From Tolypothrix tenuis PCC 7101 (GTDB lineage Bacteria; Cyanobacteriota; Cyanobacteriia; Cyanobacteriales; Nostocaceae): a DNA stretch of 64,000 nucleotides. Shown in pieces: positions 52,277-60,547 of this stretch (positions are counted from its first letter, which is position 1; each line of letters starts with the position of its first letter). The notes under the pieces were generated by a model. That model saw only the letters and a list, made by a program, of their open reading frames with translations, did no database searches and was not told the DNA's origin. The position numbers were made by a program, and so were the translations under genes. The stretch spans positions 5,721,298 to 5,785,297 of the forward strand of contig NZ_AP018248.1 of assembly GCF_002368295.1 (NCBI RefSeq). The letters are read 5' to 3'.

Positions 52277-53095
52277 TTAATTTGTTTTTGAGCCTCGATA
52301 AATGCGCTCCCATTGTTCTGGAGAAAGTTCTGTCATGGGAAACCATTCATATTCAGAACTAGGAAGTTGCTTGGGTAATCGCACTGCTCCTTGTTCATTT
52401 TTTGAGAAATCTATGTTCCCATTGCTAGTTAAAGGTGGGCTAATTAAAGTTTCATCTATCGCTGATGGGGGCAGATGATTTGGAAGTAATACATAGGCGT
52501 GTTGTTGTGGATTGTATGCTAAAACCTCTCCTGTCTCAATTTGATATATCCAAGCGTAAATACTCAGTTGTTTTTGGTGCAGCTTAGAGCGAATCACTGG
52601 ATAAGTCCGGAGATTTTCGATTTGAGTCAGTACATTCTCCGCAATTATTATTTCTAATAATTCTTCTCCTTTGTAATGGCTATAGTTATCTTTTACCAGT
52701 CGTCGGGTTGCCTCTGTATACTTGAGCCAGTCATGTACAAGCGGCATTTCTACCCGCAAGCTGTCTAATTTCATTAACCCCTTCATGGCACCACAATGTG
52801 AGTGTCCACAGATAATAATTTGTTGAATATCTAATGCTTGAATAGCATATTCAATTGTTGCCCCTTCACCACCATTAGTAGCACCATAAGGTGGAATAAT
52901 GTTGCCTGCATTGCGGATGACAAATAATTCGCCTAAACCAGCTTGTGTAATTAGGTTGGGGTCGATACGCGAATCTGAACAAGTAATAAACAAAACTCTG
53001 GGTTTTTGACCTTGAGAAAGTTGTTCAAATAGTTCTTCATTGGCGGGAAAATAACTACTTTGAAATTCGCGCAGTCCTCTAATTAGCTTTTTCAT
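52277..53095 (-). CDS. ccaA: Beta-class carbonic anhydrase, carboxysomal CcaA type
   Basis: The 272-residue enzyme has the zinc ligands C39, H98 and C101 and the catalytic dyad D41/R43, visible in FITCSDSRIDP and CGHSHCGAMKG. A C-terminal extension of about 75 residues (from NHLPPSAI) follows the core, as in the CcaA/IcfA enzymes of beta-carboxysomes, where it contacts CcmM. It interconverts bicarbonate and CO2 next to Rubisco. The length equals that of known cyanobacterial CcaA. Not next to ccm genes. Single gene on the minus strand. Confidence 0.85.
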   Translation of the reverse strand: MKKLIRGLREFQSSYFPANEELFEQLSQGQKPRVLFITCSDSRIDPNLITQAGLGELFVIRNAGNIIPPYGATNGGEGATIEYAIQALDIQQIIICGHSHCGAMKGLMKLDSLRVEMPLVHDWLKYTEATRRLVKDNYSHYKGEELLEIIIAENVLTQIENLRTYPVIRSKLHQKQLSIYAWIYQIETGEVLAYNPQQHAYVLLPNHLPPSAIDETLISPPLTSNGNIDFSKNEQGAVRLPKQLPSSEYEWFPMTELSPEQWERIYRGSKTN

Positions 53096-53574
53096 CTGGC
53101 TCCTAAATCAATATGGTCATACTTGAGATTTTTCGGGTAAATAATTACCCGAAAATATGAGATAATATCAATCAAAATTATTGGCTAAATTCATTTAGTC
53201 ATTCTGAATATATTGCCTCACGCTGTTCGCTTAGTCTGGGAAACTTATTATTGTATCGTTGAAGTAATATTACTCAACTACTAGCTTTAGTTATAGCTTT
53301 AATGTAACATTAATCTGCAATTAGGCATAAAGTTAGTATTTTCTCGAACTTCATCAAGTCTCATTAGTACTCATCCTCATAAGTGAGGGTTAGAGCAATC
53401 AGTATCTCTCGCTACAATATTGTACATCTACAACAATTTATCTATCGCCAATATTATTTTTATTAGTATCAGTATGAAAAAATTATCACAAGATTTTGAT
53501 AGTTGCACAAGAATCAGATATTAGGGAATCAATTCTTTCCTTAAGCTAAAAGTAATGCATTTGCAGAGGGTTGT
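53096..53574. other. Intergenic region between divergent genes
   Basis: About 480 AT-rich bases between the carbonic anhydrase and DUF1772 starts. No gene, clear hairpin or repeat is supported; it presumably holds both promoters. Confidence 0.4.
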
Positions 53575-54084
53575 ATGACAAATGTTAACTACTTGCTATT
53601 GACATTAAAACTTTTCACAGTCTTGGGCTGCTCTCTGGTTGCGGGAGTCTTCTTTGCCTTTTCCACTTTTGTGATGAATGCTCTGGCTCGGCTTCAGCCT
53701 AGAGAAGGCATTGTTGCTATGCAATCCATCAATATTACAGCCATCAATCCGTGGTTTATGGTGGCGCTATTTGGAACAGCATTGGCTTGCTTGTTTCTGG
53801 CGATCGCATCACTATCAAAGTTACATCAACCTGGTGCAGTCTACTTACTGCTTGGGAGCCTATTCTATCTCGTAGGTACAATTCTGGTAACAATTGCTTT
53901 TAATGTACCCCTCAATGATGCTCTGGCGATCGCCAAACCAGATAGCACTGAGGGCGCAAATCTCTGGGCTAGATATCTTGCTAACTGGACATTCTGGAAT
54001 CATGTGCGAACAATCGCAGCATTTAGCGCAGCTGCTTTATTGGCGATCGCACTCTGTAAGCAAACAGCATCTACAAATTTTTAG
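53575..54084 (+). CDS. DUF1772 membrane protein (anthrone oxygenase-like)
   Basis: A 169-residue protein with four predicted transmembrane helices. The pattern GVFFAFSTFVMNAL near 25-38 and NVPLNDALA near 108-116, then W...NW..WNHVR before the last helix, is typical of DUF1772, related to anthrone oxygenase. Activity is unknown. It ends about 100 bases before the convergent NTF2-like gene. Confidence 0.8.
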   Translation: MTNVNYLLLTLKLFTVLGCSLVAGVFFAFSTFVMNALARLQPREGIVAMQSINITAINPWFMVALFGTALACLFLAIASLSKLHQPGAVYLLLGSLFYLVGTILVTIAFNVPLNDALAIAKPDSTEGANLWARYLANWTFWNHVRTIAAFSAAALLAIALCKQTASTNF

Positions 54085-54183
54085 ATAGTTTGTTGAAAGA
54101 TGAGTGCTGAGTGTTGATTAAAAGTAGCATTCTGGCTTTCATGCAACGCTTGAGAAATCCAAAATATCAAATCCCAAATCCAG

Positions 54184-54642
54184 TTAGATTGCTACTTCCA
54201 GATTACCAATCACTGCATCCTTTAAAGCTGGATACATAATGTATTCAAAAGGGAAGTTTGTAGCGCTCACAATATTTTCAACAATCTTATCGTTTCTGAA
54301 AGTCAGAATATGAACTTCCTGGAGAGGTACGATCTGATTAGTAGCTTTCACACCGTAATAGTCTTTCTTGAAAATAGCGGTTGCTGTAAACAGTACTACC
54401 ACTTTCTCATCAACTCCAAAAATGTCATCAATAACAAAATGCTTCACAGGCCAAGCATCGGCAAAATTAGCAAAGATTTGTTTGTAGCTGTCTAATCCTT
54501 GAATAGGTGCGGTAGGACTTAAGCCAGTTGTCACTTGAATATTGGGGTCTATAGTCTCGTCAAATACTTGCAGATCGGCTTTGGCAATTCCTTCATTCAT
54601 AAAACGTAAGGCAATTGCCATATTTTGTGCGACTTGAGTCAT
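54184..54642 (-). CDS. SnoaL/NTF2-like protein (ester cyclase type)
   Basis: A 152-residue cone-fold protein: N-terminal helices (ALRFMNEGIAKADLQVFDETI), then PIQGLDSYKQIFANFADAWP, a typical SnoaL-like feature, and beta strands (VVVLFTATAIFKKDYYG; LQEVHILTFRNDKIVENI). Such proteins are cyclases, isomerases or binding modules. Substrate unknown. Convergent with the DUF1772 gene. Confidence 0.75.
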   Translation of the reverse strand: MTQVAQNMAIALRFMNEGIAKADLQVFDETIDPNIQVTTGLSPTAPIQGLDSYKQIFANFADAWPVKHFVIDDIFGVDEKVVVLFTATAIFKKDYYGVKATNQIVPLQEVHILTFRNDKIVENIVSATNFPFEYIMYPALKDAVIGNLEVAI

Positions 54643-54762
54643 TTTTAAGCCTCTGATTTTAGGTTAAATGCTTGGTCTTTTCTGGAACTTCTGATAATCG
54701 CAATACTTTCAACCCTATGAAACAGAATTAGCTAATCCTATTGTTGTGCAACGCAATCATAC

Positions 54763-54851
54763 CATTTTGAAAAACAACGGGACAGATGGGTAGGAAACAC
54801 CCTAATTTTTGGGTATATCAAAGTATCGAGACGCGATTAATCGCATCTCGA
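54763..54851. repeat. MITE-like left end followed by palindromic repeat, copy D
   Basis: ATACCATTTTGAAAAAC and GACAGATGGGTAGG repeat the left end of the element at 52035. The palindrome ATCGAGACGCGATTAATCGC follows at 54825-54851, related to three other copies in the window. Confidence 0.6.
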
Positions 54852-54871
54852 CGTTGGCTTCCAAATCATGA

Positions 54872-57800
54872 TTAATTAACAGCAGTATGACATGATGCTG
54901 AACTTAAGCCAGAAGCGTAGGGGGTAGCGTGGGGAGGATCTGCTGTGAGGATGACTGTACCATTAGGGTTAACATACCAACCTTGGGCTGGGGGTGGTAG
55001 TTGGGAGACGTGGGTTTTGGCTGTGGCGATCGCATTGGTTGAGGATTCTGCTTGAGTAGAAGTAGACTCAAAACTTGCCAACGTATTACTGCTGAGGGGT
55101 TCGCTGGGGCGGGGTGGTAATCCTCCGCGTCCTGAGATAATAAACTGACTCCGACTCTGGTTCTTTTGTGCTGGACAGGCTTGCGCTACTACTTCTTCTG
55201 GTTTAGCAATTTCTGGCGACAAGTCCAAAACTTCTGGATTTCTACTAGTATCAAATGTCAATATTTTGACTTGCCCATCAAGGCCGAACTGAGAACTGGC
55301 ACTAATCTGGCATTCTGGGCAAACAAACAGACCTTGGGTATTAATACTGATATTGCCGCCATTCCCCTGAAAGGCATTGGCGATAATTTTACTACCTTCT
55401 AGCAAAGTCACAAAATCAGCAGGGCTGTTGCCAGTAATTGTAATGTTACCTCCATTGCCAGTCCCGCCTGTTTCTGTAGATATTTGACTGCCACCACGCA
55501 TCACTAGAGAATTTGTCCGCAAGAAAATGTTGCCACCTTCACCGGATGTGGTTGCAGCTGAAATGCTACCTTTAGTATCGATAAAAGTAGAACGAGCATT
55601 AATCTTCAGGTCTCCGGCATTACCTGAGCCTTCGTTGCGGGCGGTTACTTGCGCTCCTTCCTTAACCACTAATTGATTAGTGTTAATCGTCACACCACCA
55701 GAAGCACCACTTGGCGCAGGCGGTAGTCTAAACAACTGTCGGGTGATTTCACTTTCTATATTGGCTCCAGAACTGATTTGAGAAGGAATAGAAGTTCCCA
55801 CAATTGTGCCAGTCACTTCTACAGATTGCGGAGCGTTAATTGTAATACTTCCGGCTGAACCAGTAGCAACAGTAGAAGCATCAACCCTGCCTCCATTCCG
55901 CACAAATAGCCTGGGTGTATTGATAGTCAAGTTACCAGCATTGCCACCATTGAAAGTTGACACTCCCACAATGCTGGGCTTCAAAAAGCTGGGTTCTACC
56001 CCGATGACTTCTACAAAATTAGTTGCATTGATGCTAATGTCTCCGCCAGAACCACTACCAAAGGTTGCAGCACCAACGGTTCCCCCATCAGCAATGGTCA
56101 GCTTTCCTGTGGACAAATTGACATTTCCCGATTTACCTAAACCGAAGGTTGAAGCACTGATAAAACTGATGGCGTTGGGATTAAATGGTACAAATCCACT
56201 CACTTGTACGGAATCGGAGGCATTGACATCGACATTGCCACCTGCCCTATCTGTAAAGGTCGCAGTAGAAATGCTGGCTCCTCCCCTGACAACTAAATTT
56301 TGGGTGGAAATGGCAATGTCTCCTCCCTTCTCACCCAGCAAAGTTACAGGTGAAAAGAAGAAAAACTGCCCTTGTCTGATCCCTCCTCCCAATTCGGATG
56401 TAATACTACCTCCGCTATCTAACAAAATAGAGCCAGCGTTCACCTTCACAAATCCGGAATTTCCTGAGCCATCATTTCTGGCTGTGACTGTAGCGCCATC
56501 TGTAATCCGCAACTGACCCGTATTAATTATCACATTCCCAGAAGCTCCACTGGGTATGGGAGGCAAGCCTAAAAGCTTTTGTAAGCTGGGATCGACTAAA
56601 TTAGCTGCGGAGCCAATCAGACTGGGATTGACCGAGCCTAATACTGTACCTTTCACTTCCACGAACTCAGGGGCATTAATGGTAACATTGCCAGCTGCAC
56701 CACTAGCAGAGGTTAAAGTACCAACTCTCCCCCCATCTTGAACTGTTAATCTGGGCGTATTGAGTGTCAAGTTGCCGCTATTTCCTGAATTAAATGCAGT
56801 CACAAATAAAGCGCTGGGGGCAAAAAAGTTCGGTTCCACACCCATAATTTTGACAGTATCAGCAGCATTAACATTCACATTTCCGCCTTTACCGCTACCA
56901 AAAGAAGCCGAAGTAATTGTTCCTCCTCCTGTGGCGCTGACACTTCTTGTTGATATGGTGTTATTGCCAGAGTTTCCCGGGCCAAAAGTGGCAGCAACAA
57001 TAGAACTAGTAACGCTGGGATTAACAACACTTGCGCCATTGACTTGTAACGAATCCAGGGCATTGATATTGATGTTGCCGCCTGTCGCTGGCGTGAAGGT
57101 TTTCGCAACGATGCTGGCTCCACCTTCCACAACTAAATTTTTAGTGGAAACAGTAACATCTCCCCCACTACCAATTCCCACTGTTTCATTTGTCAGACTG
57201 CTGCGAACATTTCCGTCTGTACTGGCACCACTGACTTTGACAGACTCGGAAGTATTCACTTGGATGCTGCTATTTGGTTCCAACCCTTGATTTTGGATCA
57301 AAACCAGTGAACCATCGCGTACCGTAAGGTTGCGCCCTTGCACTTGAATAAAACCACGACTACCACTAGCATCTGCTAAGGCTTTTTGAGATAGCTCAAT
57401 ATCGCTGAAACTAGGTACTCCCTGATAATTGAAAGTCCAACCGCCAACAATCGAATTCAGGTTAACCAAACCTCCAGCCACGCTACCTAATTCTATTCGC
57501 CCGCTTTCTGCGGTGAGACTACCCCCATCTAAGCTAAGATTGCCACCAATCAAAGCTAGAGTCTGCCCTGGTTGTACCCGCAAACCTGTTAAATTATTGC
57601 TTCTGGTTACAGGTGAGAAGATGGGATTGCTCACCGTGAAATTATGACCTGTACCTTTTACCCGAATTGCTGCGGGATTCTGCCCAAATTGCAAGCCAAC
57701 TGGAACGCTGATTGTCAGTAAAGGAGAATTTTGAGTATTGGTAGCACTAAATTCTGTACCATCGGCAAATATGAGGCTACTAGCCGTAGTTCCTAAAAAA

Positions 57801-58201
57801 GAGCCACCTATGTTTAGTTGAGCATTAGCACCAAAATTAATCCCACTCGGATTAATTAAAATCAAATTTGCGCCATAGTTTTCTCTAATTAATCCATCAA
57901 TATTAGAAATTGAGCCACCTGTAACTCGAGTAATAATATTGACGATATTACTTCCATTCGGACTTTGCTTAAAAAAAGCTTCACTACCATTAAAAATAGA
58001 AAATTCTCTTAGACTATGGAATAGGTTATTACCAGCTTGTGTGCCTCCGGTAATTTCAAAAACATTATTAATTTGATTGACATTGCTTGGTGTCGGCAGC
58101 GTTCCATCTGAGGAAATTTGTGCCTGAGCGATATTATTTGTTAATATACAGCAAACAACTGTACTGCTAGTAAGTAAAATCTTCTGAGCAATCTGTTTCA
58201 T
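54872..58201 (-). CDS. Two-partner-secretion exoprotein (filamentous haemagglutinin-like)
   Basis: The 1109-residue protein has a signal peptide (residues 1-28, ending AQA), a TPS/haemagglutination-activity domain (about 30-150; TGGTQAGNNLFHSLREFSIF, ILINPSGINFGANAQL) and then a long stretch of beta-helix repeats rich in GG/SGNV-type turns (GNVTINAPEFVEV, GGNINVNA...). The C-terminal about 100 residues are Pro/Ser-rich and contain CPECQ-type cysteines earlier. It should be exported across the outer membrane by a TpsB partner, not encoded here, and act as an adhesin or surface filament. A large size and lack of a toxin domain make an adhesin more likely. Confidence 0.85.
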   Translation of the reverse strand: MKQIAQKILLTSSTVVCCILTNNIAQAQISSDGTLPTPSNVNQINNVFEITGGTQAGNNLFHSLREFSIFNGSEAFFKQSPNGSNIVNIITRVTGGSISNIDGLIRENYGANLILINPSGINFGANAQLNIGGSFLGTTASSLIFADGTEFSATNTQNSPLLTISVPVGLQFGQNPAAIRVKGTGHNFTVSNPIFSPVTRSNNLTGLRVQPGQTLALIGGNLSLDGGSLTAESGRIELGSVAGGLVNLNSIVGGWTFNYQGVPSFSDIELSQKALADASGSRGFIQVQGRNLTVRDGSLVLIQNQGLEPNSSIQVNTSESVKVSGASTDGNVRSSLTNETVGIGSGGDVTVSTKNLVVEGGASIVAKTFTPATGGNININALDSLQVNGASVVNPSVTSSIVAATFGPGNSGNNTISTRSVSATGGGTITSASFGSGKGGNVNVNAADTVKIMGVEPNFFAPSALFVTAFNSGNSGNLTLNTPRLTVQDGGRVGTLTSASGAAGNVTINAPEFVEVKGTVLGSVNPSLIGSAANLVDPSLQKLLGLPPIPSGASGNVIINTGQLRITDGATVTARNDGSGNSGFVKVNAGSILLDSGGSITSELGGGIRQGQFFFFSPVTLLGEKGGDIAISTQNLVVRGGASISTATFTDRAGGNVDVNASDSVQVSGFVPFNPNAISFISASTFGLGKSGNVNLSTGKLTIADGGTVGAATFGSGSGGDISINATNFVEVIGVEPSFLKPSIVGVSTFNGGNAGNLTINTPRLFVRNGGRVDASTVATGSAGSITINAPQSVEVTGTIVGTSIPSQISSGANIESEITRQLFRLPPAPSGASGGVTINTNQLVVKEGAQVTARNEGSGNAGDLKINARSTFIDTKGSISAATTSGEGGNIFLRTNSLVMRGGSQISTETGGTGNGGNITITGNSPADFVTLLEGSKIIANAFQGNGGNISINTQGLFVCPECQISASSQFGLDGQVKILTFDTSRNPEVLDLSPEIAKPEEVVAQACPAQKNQSRSQFIISGRGGLPPRPSEPLSSNTLASFESTSTQAESSTNAIATAKTHVSQLPPPAQGWYVNPNGTVILTADPPHATPYASGLSSASCHTAVN

Positions 58202-58477
58202 TTGGAAAAATATAATTAACAGATTAAGTTTATTGAAACTTACTTAAGTACTCTTTTTATGTGAACTTTAAGTAAATTTTCAGGACACTTGGCATGAGAC
58301 ACCCTGGATCGCATCTGGCAAGTCATGAAACTGAGCCGATTTTTGACGGATTTAACCGTTTAAACTAGTATAACTGAAAATTTACGTGAAAATACTGACT
58401 TAAATTATTTTGTAGTTGGAACTGTCTTAATGCTTGTTGGTTAAAGGGAAAAAGGGGAATGGTAAAAGGGAAATAAA

Positions 58478-58540
58478 AAACTCCACCCACAAGGGGATGG
58501 AGTTTCCCGCCGACTTCCAATAAAAAACCTTTAACCTGTT
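58478..58540. repeat. Hairpin repeat (AAACTCCA...TGGAGTTT type)
   Basis: Arms AAACTCCA (58478-58485) and TGGAGTTT (58498-58505) are followed by CCCGCCGACTTCCAATAAA. A related block is inserted inside the NB-ARC gene (62263-62387). The 401-base gap 58202-58602 holds no other feature. Confidence 0.6.
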
Positions 58541-58602
58541 CCCCAAAACCAATTTTGAGTTGAAAACGCTTAATTGAGTAGTATTGGAAACTATCTTCAG
58601 TG

Positions 58603-59349
58603 TTAGGCTGAGAGTAAAGCTTTGACTTGACCGAAACGGCGATCGCGTTTTTGGTAACTCAACAAAGCTTGATGAAATGCTTCGGTATCAAAATCTGGCC
58701 AGAGAATATCAGTAAAGTACATCTCTGTATAAGCCATTTGCCATAACAGAAAATTACTCAAGCGCATCTCGCCACTAGTACGAATCAGTAAATCTGGTGC
58801 TGGAGTATCTGCTGTGTAGAGATATTTTTCTACAAGGTTTTCATTGATTGCTTCTGCACTGAGTTGACCTTGTTGCACTAGTTGCGATATTTGACGACAG
58901 GCTTTTGTGATTTCGGTGCGGCTACCGTAGTTGACTGCAACAGTAAAGTGAATTGCTTGATTATGCAATGTTTCTGTCATGGAACGTTCCATTTCTGTTT
59001 GCAGAGATGAGGGTAAAGCTGACAAATCGCCAATAAAGGAAATTCTCACGCCTTCTTGATGCATCTGGGCTAACTCGCGGCGTAGCAATCGCTCAAATAA
59101 GTGCATGAGAAAGTCTACTTCTTCAATCGGACGCTGCCAATTTTCAGTAGAGAATGCATAGGCGGTGAGGGCTTTGATTCCCCAATCTTTGCAGCAGCGT
59201 AATAGTTGTTTGAGGGTGCTTGCGCCTTGGCGATGTCCGGCTATGCGTGGTAATCCTCGGCTACTAGCCCATCTACCGTTACCATCCATAATGACGGCTA
59301 CGTGTTGGGGAATTTTTTCGGGGTTGAGCTCTGGGGGTAGGGAATTCAT
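58603..59349 (-). CDS. uppS: Isoprenyl transferase (undecaprenyl diphosphate synthase type)
   Basis: A 248-residue cis-prenyltransferase. Motifs: VAVIMDGNGRWA with the catalytic Asp near 22, HRQGA, YAFSTENW, INYGSR-like VAVNYGSRTEI and DLLIRTSGEMRLSNFLLWQ...TE. It condenses isopentenyl diphosphates into undecaprenyl or similar lipid carriers for the cell wall, at the membrane surface. Length normal. It follows the ferritin-like gene by 62 bases on the same strand and probably forms an operon with it. Confidence 0.93.
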   Translation of the reverse strand: MNSLPPELNPEKIPQHVAVIMDGNGRWASSRGLPRIAGHRQGASTLKQLLRCCKDWGIKALTAYAFSTENWQRPIEEVDFLMHLFERLLRRELAQMHQEGVRISFIGDLSALPSSLQTEMERSMTETLHNQAIHFTVAVNYGSRTEITKACRQISQLVQQGQLSAEAINENLVEKYLYTADTPAPDLLIRTSGEMRLSNFLLWQMAYTEMYFTDILWPDFDTEAFHQALLSYQKRDRRFGQVKALLSA

Positions 59350-59411
59350 GAGATTTTTGGTGTTGATGAATATTATTAAAAGCTCACGTAGAGGAGAGTG
59401 TGAGGGGGTTA

Positions 59412-60344
59412 TCAGGTTTCTAGTAGATTATTGAGATACTCTGGAGTGAGGCTGTTGTTCCATGTCCAGAGGCGGTGCATGGTGAGGGTGGAGGTGTATA
59501 GTAGGGTGGCTTTGTTGGTGACAGTCCAAGCATTCCAGTTGAGTGTCGCCATCATCCGGCGTAGGGTACGGATGAGGTTGTTACGTTGATAGGTTTGGGA
59601 ACGGGTTTTGATGAGGGTTTTTCCTACTCGTATGAGTCCGGTATCGGGGAAAGCCCAGACTCCAAAGCCCCAGAATTTAGTCATGTGGTTGATTTCGTCT
59701 TTGGTGAGTTCTTCGAGAACATCTTGGAGTGCGCCTGTTGTGTGCGCCATCAACCACAGGTAAAGACAGGTTGCACCATATTCTGTAGCTACGCGATGTA
59801 AGCCGTGGCGATATAGGTCTTCTTGGGGATCATCTGTGGGGAGATAGCCTCTGACGATGCGCTGTTTAGGCGTGATTTTTTCACCTGTTAATTGGCTGTA
59901 AATCTTCATTAATGCGGGTGTGTGCTGGCGTTCTTCTTTTTCCCACAAGCCAATTTCTTGGAGTTCGCCGCCTTCACCAACTGTTCCACCAACAAACCGC
60001 GCCATTTGCGGATGTAATTTCTCTAAATACTTGCGGCTGGTTTGGGTATAACCGCGAATTGGGGCTTCTGTGTCCATTGCACCAATTAAAATGGATAAAA
60101 ATATTTCTGGGTTTATGCCGATAATTTGATTGCGGTTAATAGCTTGCCAATCGATAGGTTTCCAGGGGCGCGGTTGGGGATTGGGAAACTGTAAAGGTAA
60201 ATCTTGCAAGCGTTCATGGAGTTTTTCGGCTGCAAGATAGTTATTTATTAGAGAATTAATTCTGTGCTGTATTTGCCAGTAATTTAGACGATAAAAGCTT
60301 TGCGCCGCCGATGTTTCTATCTGTGGGCTGGCGGTATTCAGCAT
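59412..60344 (-). CDS. Diiron ferritin-like protein of unknown substrate
   Basis: The 310-residue protein is all helical. Two metal-binding motifs EKEERQH (near 136-142) and ELTKDEINHM (near 216-225) give the E..EExxH...DExxH pattern of ferritin-like diiron enzymes, as in acyl-ACP desaturase or AurF/CADD-type proteins. I do not recognise a specific subfamily. A desaturase or oxygenase role is an inference. The gene lies directly upstream of uppS, suggesting a membrane-lipid or isoprenoid link, unproven. Confidence 0.6.
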   Translation of the reverse strand: MLNTASPQIETSAAQSFYRLNYWQIQHRINSLINNYLAAEKLHERLQDLPLQFPNPQPRPWKPIDWQAINRNQIIGINPEIFLSILIGAMDTEAPIRGYTQTSRKYLEKLHPQMARFVGGTVGEGGELQEIGLWEKEERQHTPALMKIYSQLTGEKITPKQRIVRGYLPTDDPQEDLYRHGLHRVATEYGATCLYLWLMAHTTGALQDVLEELTKDEINHMTKFWGFGVWAFPDTGLIRVGKTLIKTRSQTYQRNNLIRTLRRMMATLNWNAWTVTNKATLLYTSTLTMHRLWTWNNSLTPEYLNNLLET

Positions 60345-60547
60345 AATTTTTATACTTTAACTCTATGCCCAATAGCCTAAGCGATCGCACTTTCTGTTGT
60401 CAGTCGGCTGAAGTTGGCAGTTTTATCTGATGTGGTTGCAAAAGTTGGTAAAAAAGTAGGATTCACAGAATCTTATCCGAAAATTGGAGCAGAGGAATTG
60501 TAGATTAATCTATAGTTCTCATATTTCACTACCCTCTTCGCTACAGA

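Noticed and set aside
55806..57290. Several long plus-strand frames opposite the haemagglutinin-like gene
   Set aside because: They mirror the repetitive composition of the real minus-strand gene.
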